This document shows positions 56,252 through 64,000 of a DNA stretch of 64,000 bases, in pieces. The notes below the pieces were generated by a model that ran no database searches, had not been told where the DNA came from, and saw only the letters and a program-made list of their open reading frames with translations. Position 1 is the stretch's first letter. Each line of letters begins with the position of its first letter. The DNA lies in assembly GCF_902506505.1 (NCBI RefSeq), contig NZ_LR733406.1, forward strand, positions 3,179,679 through 3,243,678. The letters are read 5' to 3'. Source of the stretch: Pseudomonas sp. 8AS (lineage in GTDB: Bacteria > Pseudomonadota > Gammaproteobacteria > Pseudomonadales > Pseudomonadaceae). The translations under genes and the position numbers were made by a program.

Positions 56252-56518
56252 ATGAACACTCTGCTCCGCGTCAACGAAGCACTCCTGATTGCCGGCCGCG
56301 CCTTCCAGCCGTTCCAGTGTGTAGCCTGGACCCAGCAGGACGGCAGCGGCGAACTCAGCCTCACCGTGATCGACCGGACCAACACCCGCGTCGGCCAGAC
56401 CCGCCTGACCAGCAGCACCTACCGCGACCCGGCGCAACTGGCCGATGTCCTGACCCAGTCGCGCGAGCAACTGAGCCGCCAGGGCTACGACCTCGAGCCG
56501 TGGAGCATGCCGGAGTAA
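56252..56518 (+). CDS. Small conserved hypothetical protein
   Basis: 88 residues from ATG 56252, after GGAGA: MNTLLRVNEALLIAGRAFQPFQCVAWTQQDGSGELS and on. Soluble, beta-rich pattern (SLTVIDRTNTRVGQTRLTSSTYRD). A terminator (56550-56582) follows. It is likely a Pseudomonas-only family; no function can be assigned. Confidence 0.75.
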   Translation: MNTLLRVNEALLIAGRAFQPFQCVAWTQQDGSGELSLTVIDRTNTRVGQTRLTSSTYRDPAQLADVLTQSREQLSRQGYDLEPWSMPE

Positions 56519-56549
56519 GACTTCGCCTTCCCCGGCCTGCCGCCACCCC

Positions 56550-56582
56550 ACCCCCTCTGCCCTCTGGGCGAGGGGGTTTTTC
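56550..56582 (+). terminator. Terminator after the 88-residue gene
   Basis: ACCCCCTC and GAGGGGGT form an 8-bp stem followed by TTTTTCTT, 32 bp past the stop at 56518. Confidence 0.8.
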
Positions 56583-56699
56583 TTGCCTGCTAAACGGGAT
56601 TCGCACGACACGGCTCTGTCCATATCTGTGGGTTTATTGTCATTGTCGCCATGACCAGCCGAGCGCAGACTGCCTCCATCCTTCTGCGAGAGCCGCCCC

Positions 56700-57692
56700 A
56701 TGGACGCCCCACGGACCATTGCCTGCCTGATCTACCCCGACGTGATGAGCCTGGATGTCAGCGGCCCGCTGCAGGTGTTCGCCTCGGCCAATGTCGAGTG
56801 CCAGCGCCTGGGCCTGCCGTCGCCCTACCGCTTGCGGGTGCTGGGCGAGCAAGCCGGCCCGGTCGCCACCTCGGCGGGCTTCCAGCTGGTGGCCGAGCAG
56901 GCCTGGCGCGATACCGCGCCGGCGACCCTGGACACCCTGCTGATTCCCGGCGGCCTTGGCGAAGGCGCGCAGTGCCGCAACCAAGCGCTGCTTGAGTGGC
57001 TAAGAGCAGCCGAGCCGCAACTGCGCCGCCTCGGCTCGGTGTGCTCCGGGGCGCTGATCCTGGCCGCCGCCGGCCTGCTCGACGGGCGCCGGGCCACCAC
57101 CCACTGGGCGGATGTGGAGGCGCTGCGCGCCTACCCGCGGATCGAGGTGGACGGCAATCGCCTGCACACCTACGACCCCAGCGGCCAGGACGGCGAGGCC
57201 CATGTATTCACCTCGGCCGGAGTCACCGCCGGCATCGACCTGGCCCTGGCCCTGGTCGAGGCCGACCTCGGTCGCCCACTGGCCCTGGCCGTGGCCCGGC
57301 GCCTGGTGATGTTCCTCCGGCGTCCCGGCGGCCAGGCGCAGTTCAGTGCCCTGCTCACCGCGCAGGCCAACCGCACGCCACGCCTGCTCGGCCTGCTCGA
57401 ATGGATGGCGCAGAACCTCGCGGCGGACCTGTCGCTGGAGGCCCTGGCCGGCCAGGCCAACCTGTCCAGCCGCAGTCTGTCGCGCCTGTTCGTCCAGGAA
57501 CTGGGCATGGGCCCCGGGCGCTACGTCGAGCGCCTGCGCCTGGAGGCGGCGCGCGCGCTGCTGCAGGACAGCGGCGCGTCGATCGCCACGGTGGCGCGGC
57601 TGACCGGCTTCAACCACCCGGAAAACCTGCGCCGCACCTTTCACAAGCACCTGGCGGTCAGCCCCCAGGACTACGCCGAACGCTTCGCCTGA
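56700..57692 (+). CDS. GlxA family transcriptional regulator (DJ-1/PfpI plus AraC HTH)
   Basis: 330 residues. An N-terminal DJ-1/PfpI-like domain (IACLIYPDVMSLDVSGPLQVF; LRRLGSVCSGALILAAAGLLDGRRATTHWADVEALR) with a nucleophile-like Cys in SVCSGA, and a C-terminal AraC HTH (LSLEALAGQANLSSRSLSRLFVQELGMGPGRYVERLRLEAARALL). It heads a plus-strand block with the DUF1272, HPP and MFS genes, which it may control. Confidence 0.92.
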   Translation: MDAPRTIACLIYPDVMSLDVSGPLQVFASANVECQRLGLPSPYRLRVLGEQAGPVATSAGFQLVAEQAWRDTAPATLDTLLIPGGLGEGAQCRNQALLEWLRAAEPQLRRLGSVCSGALILAAAGLLDGRRATTHWADVEALRAYPRIEVDGNRLHTYDPSGQDGEAHVFTSAGVTAGIDLALALVEADLGRPLALAVARRLVMFLRRPGGQAQFSALLTAQANRTPRLLGLLEWMAQNLAADLSLEALAGQANLSSRSLSRLFVQELGMGPGRYVERLRLEAARALLQDSGASIATVARLTGFNHPENLRRTFHKHLAVSPQDYAERFA

Positions 57693-57707
57693 TCAGGAGA
57701 GATGAGC

Positions 57708-57956
57708 ATGCTGCAACTACGCCCCGGCTGCGAATGCTGCGACCGCGACCTGCCACCCGAGTCGACGGACGCGATGATCTGCTCGTTCGAGTGCACCTTC
57801 TGCCGCGACTGCGCCGAGCAGCGCCTGCACGATCACTGCCCCAACTGCGGCGGCGAGCTGCTGCGCCGGCCGATTCGCCCGGCCGCCAAGCTGGCCGCCA
57901 ACCCGCCCTCCGCCGTGCGCATCCATCAGCCTGGCGGCTGCCAGGCCAACTATTGA
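57708..57956 (+). CDS. DUF1272 zinc-ribbon-like small protein
   Basis: 82 residues from ATG 57708, 8 nt after GGAG (a preceding ATG at 57702 is too close to it). CECCDRDLP, CSFECTFCRDCAE and CPNCGGEL give four Cys pairs, as in DUF1272. The family is of unknown role, probably metal-binding. It lies 16 bp after the GlxA-type regulator. Confidence 0.88.
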   Translation: MLQLRPGCECCDRDLPPESTDAMICSFECTFCRDCAEQRLHDHCPNCGGELLRRPIRPAAKLAANPPSAVRIHQPGGCQANY

Positions 57957-57967
57957 GGAACCTCCAG

Positions 57968-58477
57968 ATGCTCGTACTCTTGCGCAAGTTCCGTGGCGAC
58001 GCCCTTGCCCTGCCGCCACGCGCCAGCCTGCAGCAGGTCGCCCTGGCCTGGCTGGGCGGCGTGCTGGCCATCGCCTGCGTCGCCAGCGCCGGCGACCTGC
58101 TGTCGCTGAGCCTGCTGCTCGGCTCCTTCGGCGCCTCCTGCGTGCTGGTGTTCGGCTTTGCCGACCTGCCCTTCTCCCAGCCGCGCAACGTGATCGGCGG
58201 GCACCTGCTCAGTTCCCTGGTGGGCCTGGCGTTCCTGCACGCCTTCGGCCCGCAGTGGTGGGTGCTGGCCCTGGCGGTCGGCAGCGCCATCGCCCTGATG
58301 ATGCTGACCCGCACCGTACACCCACCGGCCGGCTCCAACCCGGTGATCATCTTCCTGGCCCAGCCGGGCTGGGGCTTCCTGCTCTTCCCCACCCTGGTCG
58401 GTGCCCTGCTGCTGGTGCTGGTCGCGCTGTTCTTCAACAACGCCACGCGCAGCGGGCGTTACCCGAAATACTGGTGA
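57968..58477 (+). CDS. HPP family membrane protein
   Basis: 169 residues with four hydrophobic segments and the defining HPP motif in TVHPPAGSNPVII. It begins 12 bp after the DUF1272 gene, after AGGAACC. HPP proteins are integral membrane proteins; plant and cyanobacterial members have been linked to nitrite transport. The role here is unknown. Confidence 0.88.
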   Translation: MLVLLRKFRGDALALPPRASLQQVALAWLGGVLAIACVASAGDLLSLSLLLGSFGASCVLVFGFADLPFSQPRNVIGGHLLSSLVGLAFLHAFGPQWWVLALAVGSAIALMMLTRTVHPPAGSNPVIIFLAQPGWGFLLFPTLVGALLLVLVALFFNNATRSGRYPKYW

Positions 58478-58485
58478 GGCCGAGC

Positions 58486-59655
58486 ATGCTGCTGCGCAAT
58501 CCGACCCTGCTGCGCCTGTTCATCGCCCAGGCGCTGTACTGGAGTTGCTCGCTGATCGGCATCACCCTGACCGCCCTGGTTGGCCTGCAACTGGCGCCCC
58601 TGAACAGCCTGGCCACCCTGCCGCTGGCCCTGCTGGTAATCGGCAACCTGCTGAGCACCCAGCCGCTGTCGCTGCTCATGCAGCGCCACGGGCGCCGGCC
58701 GGGGCTGCTGCTCGGCGCGCTGGCCGGTATCGGCGGCGGCCTGCTCAGCGCCCTGGGCGTGTGGCAGGCGAGCTTCCTGCTGTTCTGCCTGGGCGCCCTG
58801 CCGATCGGCGTGTACCAGGCCTCGGCGATGTACTACCGCTTCGCCGCGCTGGAGGCGGTGGACGAGGCGCACAAGGGCCGCGCCAGCGCCTGGGTGATCG
58901 GCGGCGGGGTGTGCGCCGCGTTGCTCGCGCCGACCCTCACCCTGTGGTCGCGCAACGCCCTGGCCACCCCCTATGCCGGCGCCTACCTGTTGCTGGCCGT
59001 CCTCGCCCTGCTGGCCCTGCTGCCGCTCGCCGGCCTGCGCGAGGGCAGCGTGCCGGCCCCGGCCAGCGGCAGCCTGCGCGACCTGGGCGAGCTGCTCGGG
59101 CGCCCGCGGATCCGCGCGGCCATGGCCACCACCGCCATCGGCCACGGCCTGATGATCATGGTGATGAACGCCACGCCCCTGGCCATGAGCTTCTGCGGCC
59201 TGGCGCTGGAGGATGGGGCGCGGGTGATCCAGTGGCACATGCTCGGCATGTTCCTCCCCGCCTTCATCGCCGGGCCGCTGGTCGACCGCCTCGGCAGCCC
59301 GCGCGTGGCCCTGCTCGGCATCGCCCTGCTCGCGCTCAGTGCCGGCATAGCCCTGGCCGGCCAGGCCCTGGGACATTTCCTCATCGCTTCCTGCCTGCTC
59401 GGCATGGGCTGGAACCTGATGCTGGTGGCCGGCACGACCCTGCTCGGCAGTGCCCACGCGCCGGCCGAACGCGGCCAGGCCCAGGGGCTAATGGAGCTGG
59501 GCAACGGCACGGTGGCGGCCGGCGCCTCGTTCGCCTCCGGCGCGCTGCTCAGCAGCATCGGCTGGAACCCGGTGAACCTGGCCATGCTGCCGTTGCTGGC
59601 GCTGGCCCTGCTGGCCCTGCGCGGCGCCATCGGCAAGGTGGCCGCGCCGGCCTGA
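58486..59655 (+). CDS. MFS transporter
   Basis: 389 residues from ATG 58486, after GAGG and 8 bp after the HPP gene. About twelve helices; the loop LMQRHGRRPGLLLG corresponds to the MFS signature after TM2, repeated as LVDRLGSPRVALLG after TM8. The substrate is unknown; it is probably a small-molecule exporter of the cluster. Confidence 0.87.
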   Translation: MLLRNPTLLRLFIAQALYWSCSLIGITLTALVGLQLAPLNSLATLPLALLVIGNLLSTQPLSLLMQRHGRRPGLLLGALAGIGGGLLSALGVWQASFLLFCLGALPIGVYQASAMYYRFAALEAVDEAHKGRASAWVIGGGVCAALLAPTLTLWSRNALATPYAGAYLLLAVLALLALLPLAGLREGSVPAPASGSLRDLGELLGRPRIRAAMATTAIGHGLMIMVMNATPLAMSFCGLALEDGARVIQWHMLGMFLPAFIAGPLVDRLGSPRVALLGIALLALSAGIALAGQALGHFLIASCLLGMGWNLMLVAGTTLLGSAHAPAERGQAQGLMELGNGTVAAGASFASGALLSSIGWNPVNLAMLPLLALALLALRGAIGKVAAPA

Positions 59656-59658
59656 ATG

Positions 59659-59682
59659 CTGGCGTGTACCGGCACACGCCAG
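59659..59682. terminator. Hairpin after the MFS gene
   Basis: CTGGCGTGT, ACCGGC, ACACGCCAG is a perfect 9-bp stem just past the MFS stop; there is no T-run, so it may be a transcript-stabilising hairpin before the true terminator. Confidence 0.5.
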
Positions 59683-59692
59683 GGCCACAAAC

Positions 59693-59720
59693 AGACAAGG
59701 CGACCGAAGTCGCCTTGTCT
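59693..59720. terminator. Bidirectional terminator between the MFS gene and nfuA
   Basis: AGACAAGGCGAC, CGAA, GTCGCCTTGTCT is a perfect 12-bp stem with a stable tetraloop between convergent genes. Confidence 0.85.
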
Positions 59721-59754
59721 TGCCTTGCACTGGCCTGGCGCCGAGGCGCCCCGA

Positions 59755-60438
<684 letters not shown>

Positions 60439-62724
60439 TCACAGGTTCTGGTAGCGGTTCATGTCCAGCACACCGGCCTCCATGGGCTCGGTCTCGCGGA
60501 TATAGGCCGACAGGTCGTGGAAATAGCGCCAGAACTCGGGGTGGCTGCGGCGAATGCCCCAGCGCTCGACCAGCCTGTCGAACGCCAGCTGATCGCGGAC
60601 CTGCTCCAGCTCGGCGACAAAGGTCGGCACCTCGGCCACCGGCACATTGAACAGGAAGTTCGGGTAGCTGGTCAGCACGCCGGGGTAGACGGTCAGGGTA
60701 TCCAGCCCCGGCTGGTAGCGCAGCGACTCACCGGCGATAAACGCCACGTTGCTGTGCGCGCGGTTGCGCAGCAGGCTGTAGATCTCGCGCTGGCCACCGG
60801 CCAGCTCGACGCGCAGCAGGCTGGCTTCCGGCAACTGGTCGATCACCTTGAGCCCCGCCGCCGGCTTGCCGGTCAGACGGCTGAGCGCCTGCTCGGCATC
60901 CTGCAGCCCTGCCGGCAAGTGCCGCCGGTAGCAGTCGCCCGCGGCACAGCGATTGATCGGGTCGGGCCGCGCATTGAGGTCGGCGTAGCGCTCCAGCAAG
61001 GCTTCGGCAAACACGCGCTTGGGGTCACTACCTTCGAGCTTGAGGGCCGTCGGCGTGTGCAGGTCGGCATCCACATAGGTCAGCCACATCTTCAGTTTGC
61101 CGCTGCTCTGGTACCAGTCGTCCAGGTAGGCCTGGCGCGACTCGGCCGGCAACAGGCGGAGGAAGTTCAGCTCGGCGCCGTTGCGGATCAGGTCGAAGTA
61201 CAGGCGGGTCTGCGCCTGGTGCGAGACCGAGCCGAACACATCGAAGTTGACCACCAGCTGGTAGTAGGTGCGCTCGAACAGCGGGTAATCCAGCAGCCAC
61301 AGGGTCTGCGGGATCTCACCGATCAGGCCCTTGCGCACCGAGGCGCTGTCGCGCTGGCGGAAGACCGACAGCAGCGCGTTGTCGTTGCCGGCCCAGATGC
61401 TCGACCAGCTGGGCGCCGGCGCATCGGCATAGGCCTGCTGGCGCAGGTCCTCGTACTGGTTGCGCTTGTTGCGGTAACTGCGCCACAGCCCCAGCAGGTC
61501 GCCGATCTCGTCGAACTGCCCGGGCATGGCCAGCAGCGGCGTGGCCTCGGCGCGGTACTCGGCATCGGTGAGGTAGAGGTCGCGCTCGGGGGCCTGGAAC
61601 AACGCCCAGAAGTTGTCGCGAATCACGTCGGTGGCGATCTGCCCGCGGCACACCGGGCCGCGAATAAAGGTGCGCACGAAGTACTCGGCGTTATCCAGCA
61701 TGAACTGGTAGCGCGCCTGGGGCGGGATGGCGGCGAAGGTCTCGAAGGGGTTTTCCCGCCGCTGGGCGCCATAGCCGGGCACCGCATCGACCGTCCAGTC
61801 GGTGCCGTAGAAGAGTTCGTTGACCCGCGCGAGCTTCTTCGCGCTGAGCGGATAGGTGATGTGGGTCTTGTGCACGATTACGCCCTGGATCGGCCACAGG
61901 CGGTAGTACACCTGGGTGCCCGGGTCTTCGTTGGGTCGCCGGGTGGCGATCGCATCGATCGGCTGGCCGCTGGGCGTGCGCGAGCGCACCAGCTGGAAGA
62001 AATGCCCCGCCTCGCCGCCTTCGAAATACAGGTGGGCGAGGAACAGATGCTCGAACAGCCAGCGGCCGACCAGCGCCTCGCGGGCACCCGCCGCGTTGAG
62101 CAGGTTCTCCCACGCGGCGATCTGCTGCTGCTCGGCCGCAGAAGGCTGCAGCGCCTGCTCATCCACCGGCGCGCCCTGTTTCAGCCACTGCTGCAGGGTG
62201 GCGTATTCGCCGTCGCTGAGACCCGCCACGGCGAACGGCATGCCGGCATGGGCGAATTGCTTCTGGTAGGCGGCGAACTCGCCCGGCAGCGGGCACTGGT
62301 TGTCGCGGCCGATGGAGATATCCAGCTCGGCCGGCAGCTTGGCATTCGGCGTGGGCGGGTTGCTACGGCCCAGCTCCAGCATGCGCGCCATCAGTGCGGC
62401 CTGGCCGCCCTGGGCATCCAGCACCGACTCGAAGCCCTTGCTGCGCCAGGCCGCTTCGCCATGTGCATCGAAGTACAGGCGGGTGGTGGCCTGCGCCTTG
62501 GTCCGCCCACCGTCATACACCGGCAGCTTGCTCGCCCCGCGCAGCACACCCTCGCCGCTGCCCAGATTGAGCTGGCACGGCGCGTCGTAGCAGGCGTGGC
62601 AGGCCACGCACTTCTGCGTGAGGATCGGCTGGATATCGCGGCTGTAGGACACCGCCTGGCTGGCGCCGGCAGGGCCGGCCAGGATGAAAGCGAAGAAAAG
62701 TGCAGCAAGTCCCTGGCGCGACAT
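60439..62724 (-). CDS. cti: Fatty acid cis/trans isomerase Cti
   Basis: 761 residues, typical length. Signal peptide (cleavage after AGA/PAGA), then the single heme-binding motif C39-V-A-C-H43 near the N-terminus of the mature periplasmic protein. The family isomerises cis-unsaturated membrane fatty acids to trans in response to solvents or heat. From memory it is found in P. putida and P. aeruginosa groups. It is divergent from metH. Confidence 0.94.
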   Translation of the reverse strand: MSRQGLAALFFAFILAGPAGASQAVSYSRDIQPILTQKCVACHACYDAPCQLNLGSGEGVLRGASKLPVYDGGRTKAQATTRLYFDAHGEAAWRSKGFESVLDAQGGQAALMARMLELGRSNPPTPNAKLPAELDISIGRDNQCPLPGEFAAYQKQFAHAGMPFAVAGLSDGEYATLQQWLKQGAPVDEQALQPSAAEQQQIAAWENLLNAAGAREALVGRWLFEHLFLAHLYFEGGEAGHFFQLVRSRTPSGQPIDAIATRRPNEDPGTQVYYRLWPIQGVIVHKTHITYPLSAKKLARVNELFYGTDWTVDAVPGYGAQRRENPFETFAAIPPQARYQFMLDNAEYFVRTFIRGPVCRGQIATDVIRDNFWALFQAPERDLYLTDAEYRAEATPLLAMPGQFDEIGDLLGLWRSYRNKRNQYEDLRQQAYADAPAPSWSSIWAGNDNALLSVFRQRDSASVRKGLIGEIPQTLWLLDYPLFERTYYQLVVNFDVFGSVSHQAQTRLYFDLIRNGAELNFLRLLPAESRQAYLDDWYQSSGKLKMWLTYVDADLHTPTALKLEGSDPKRVFAEALLERYADLNARPDPINRCAAGDCYRRHLPAGLQDAEQALSRLTGKPAAGLKVIDQLPEASLLRVELAGGQREIYSLLRNRAHSNVAFIAGESLRYQPGLDTLTVYPGVLTSYPNFLFNVPVAEVPTFVAELEQVRDQLAFDRLVERWGIRRSHPEFWRYFHDLSAYIRETEPMEAGVLDMNRYQNL

Positions 62725-62886
62725 AAGCCTGTCCTGTGTGTGCGGATGGCGATTCTAGCGCCACCAGCCTGGCAAAGAGAGCCTTTAACATGAGCAAAAT
62801 TCATGAGAATGCTCAACGTGCGGAAAAACCATGCAGCTTTGCTATCATCGCCGCCTCTGTTTCCGCTCTCTCCAGGTAGTTCCCCA

Positions 62887-64000
62887 TGTCCGATCGCAAC
62901 GCCCGCCTCCAAGCCCTGCAGAAGGCCCTTTCCGAGCGCATCCTGATCCTCGATGGCGGCATGGGCACCATGATCCAGAGCTACAAGCTGGAAGAGGCGG
63001 ACTACCGTGGCACGCGCTTTGCCGACTGGCCGAGCGACGTGAAGGGCAACAACGACCTGCTGCTGCTCAGCCGCCCGGACGTAATCCAGGCCATCGAGAA
63101 GGCCTACCTGGACGCCGGCGCCGACATCCTGGAAACCAACACCTTCAACGCCACCCAGGTGTCCCAGGCCGACTACGGCATGGAATCGCTGGTCTATGAG
63201 CTGAACGTCGAGGGCGCGCGCCTGGCCCGTGAAGTGGCCGATGCCAAGACCCTGGAAACCCCGGACAAGCCGCGCTTCGTCGCCGGCGTGCTCGGTCCTA
63301 CCAGTCGCACCTGCTCGATTTCCCCGGACGTCAACGACCCCGGCTACCGCAACGTCACCTTCGACCAGTTGGTGGAAAACTACGTCGAGGCCACCCGCGG
63401 CCTGATCGAGGGCGGCGCCGACCTGATCCTGATCGAGACCATCTTCGACACCCTCAACGCCAAAGCCGCGATCTTCGCCGTGCAGCAGGTGTTCGAGGAC
63501 GACAACGTCGAACTGCCGATCATGATTTCCGGCACCATCACCGACGCCTCCGGCCGCACCCTGTCGGGGCAGACCACCGAGGCCTTCTGGAACTCGGTGG
63601 CACACGCCAAGCCGATCTCCGTAGGGTTGAACTGTGCCCTCGGCGCCAAGGATCTGCGTCCTTACCTGGAAGAGCTGTCGACCAAGGCCGACACCCATGT
63701 GTCCGCCCACCCCAACGCCGGCCTGCCGAACGCCTTTGGCGAATACGACGAGACCCCGGCCGAGATGGCAGCAGTGGTCGAAGAGTTCGCCGCCTCTGGC
63801 TTCTTGAACATCATCGGCGGCTGCTGCGGCACCACCCCGCCGCACATCCAGGCGATTGCCGAGGCGGTGGTCAAGTACAAGCCGCGTGTGATTCCGGACA
63901 TCCCCAAGGCCTGCCGCCTGTCCGGCCTGGAGCCGTTCACCATCGACCGCAACTCGCTGTTCGTCAACGTCGGCGAGCGCACCAACATCACCGGCTCGGC
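62887..64000 (+). CDS. metH: Cobalamin-dependent methionine synthase, 5' part
   Basis: Partial; 371 codons present before the window ends. ATG 62887 ([31 protein letters not shown]). The homocysteine-binding zinc Cys residues are in [14 protein letters not shown] and [13 protein letters not shown]. The pterin-binding domain begins at [13 protein letters not shown]. The cobalamin and activation domains lie outside. It methylates homocysteine to methionine. No cobalamin riboswitch was recognised in the 160 bp upstream. Confidence 0.95.

Noticed and set aside
62725..62886. Cobalamin or SAM riboswitch before metH
   Set aside because: The 160-bp gap is too short and lacks the B12-box consensus.

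Overview
The window is GC-rich, almost fully coding bacterial chromosome and is most probably from a Pseudomonas. The evidence is gene content and order. From memory, the block with yadGH-type ABC genes, a PA2817-like protein, a Gly-Glu-Gly-Glu tRNA cluster, a DUF815 ATPase, sagS, ospR, gpx, msrB, alaA, a small conserved gene, htpX and tpm follows P. aeruginosa PA2811-PA2832. The block dgt, yggL, dacB, rlmKL, rmf, pyrD, DUF2835 follows PA3043-PA3052. The block speE plus an LTA-synthase-like sulfatase follows PA1687-PA1689. Blocks that are separate in P. aeruginosa lie side by side here, so this is a different species. No phage, CRISPR array, rRNA or intact transposase gene was seen; no database search was possible.

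Layout. 1-7000: an agmatine/polyamine cluster read leftward (aguA, aguB, a polyamine-binding protein, a TorF-type porin, a Tat-exported agmatine deiminase paralogue), facing a LysR regulator, with a partial amidohydrolase beyond its terminator. 7071-13175: an inverted-repeat element, an RND pump with its adaptor, and an ABC-2 exporter. 13327-16207: a transglutaminase-like gene, small conserved genes and four tRNAs. 16218-25498: redox repair and signalling genes (fRMsr with a mobile insertion, DUF815 ATPase, sagS, ospR-gpx, msrB, alaA, htpX, tpm). 25596-28385: a DODA-type dioxygenase, an ammonium transporter and a 520-base gene-free stretch. 28386-40126: many c-di-GMP genes (EAL protein, GGDEF fragment, HD-GYP protein, CHASE-PAS-GGDEF protein) around dgt, a FUSC-like membrane gene, yggL and dacB. 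40206-46139: ribosome and pyrimidine genes (rlmKL, rmf with a structured leader RNA, pyrD, DUF2835, a hypothetical gene, an RraB-like gene). 46424-50709: an overlapping SDR, esterase and Baeyer-Villiger monooxygenase operon with a divergent AraC regulator. 50773-64000: a sulfatase, an MCP, speE, small proteins, a GlxA-type regulator with DUF1272, HPP and MFS genes, nfuA, cti and the 5' part of metH.

The most unusual signal is a family of four short inverted-repeat elements (20233-20436, 37561-37708, 45651-45798, 50706-50764). All lie between tail-to-tail genes. In all four a host stop codon lies inside the apparent target duplication (CTGAG, CTTAG or CTAG), so the elements seem to have landed on stop codons and restored them by duplication. 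Two copies carry an internal 10-bp hairpin stem in which four base pairs differ with full compensation. A separate 243-bp element interrupts the 5' end of the fRMsr gene, breaks an ATGA overlap with the upstream gene, and supplies a replacement start codon and Shine-Dalgarno sequence in frame.
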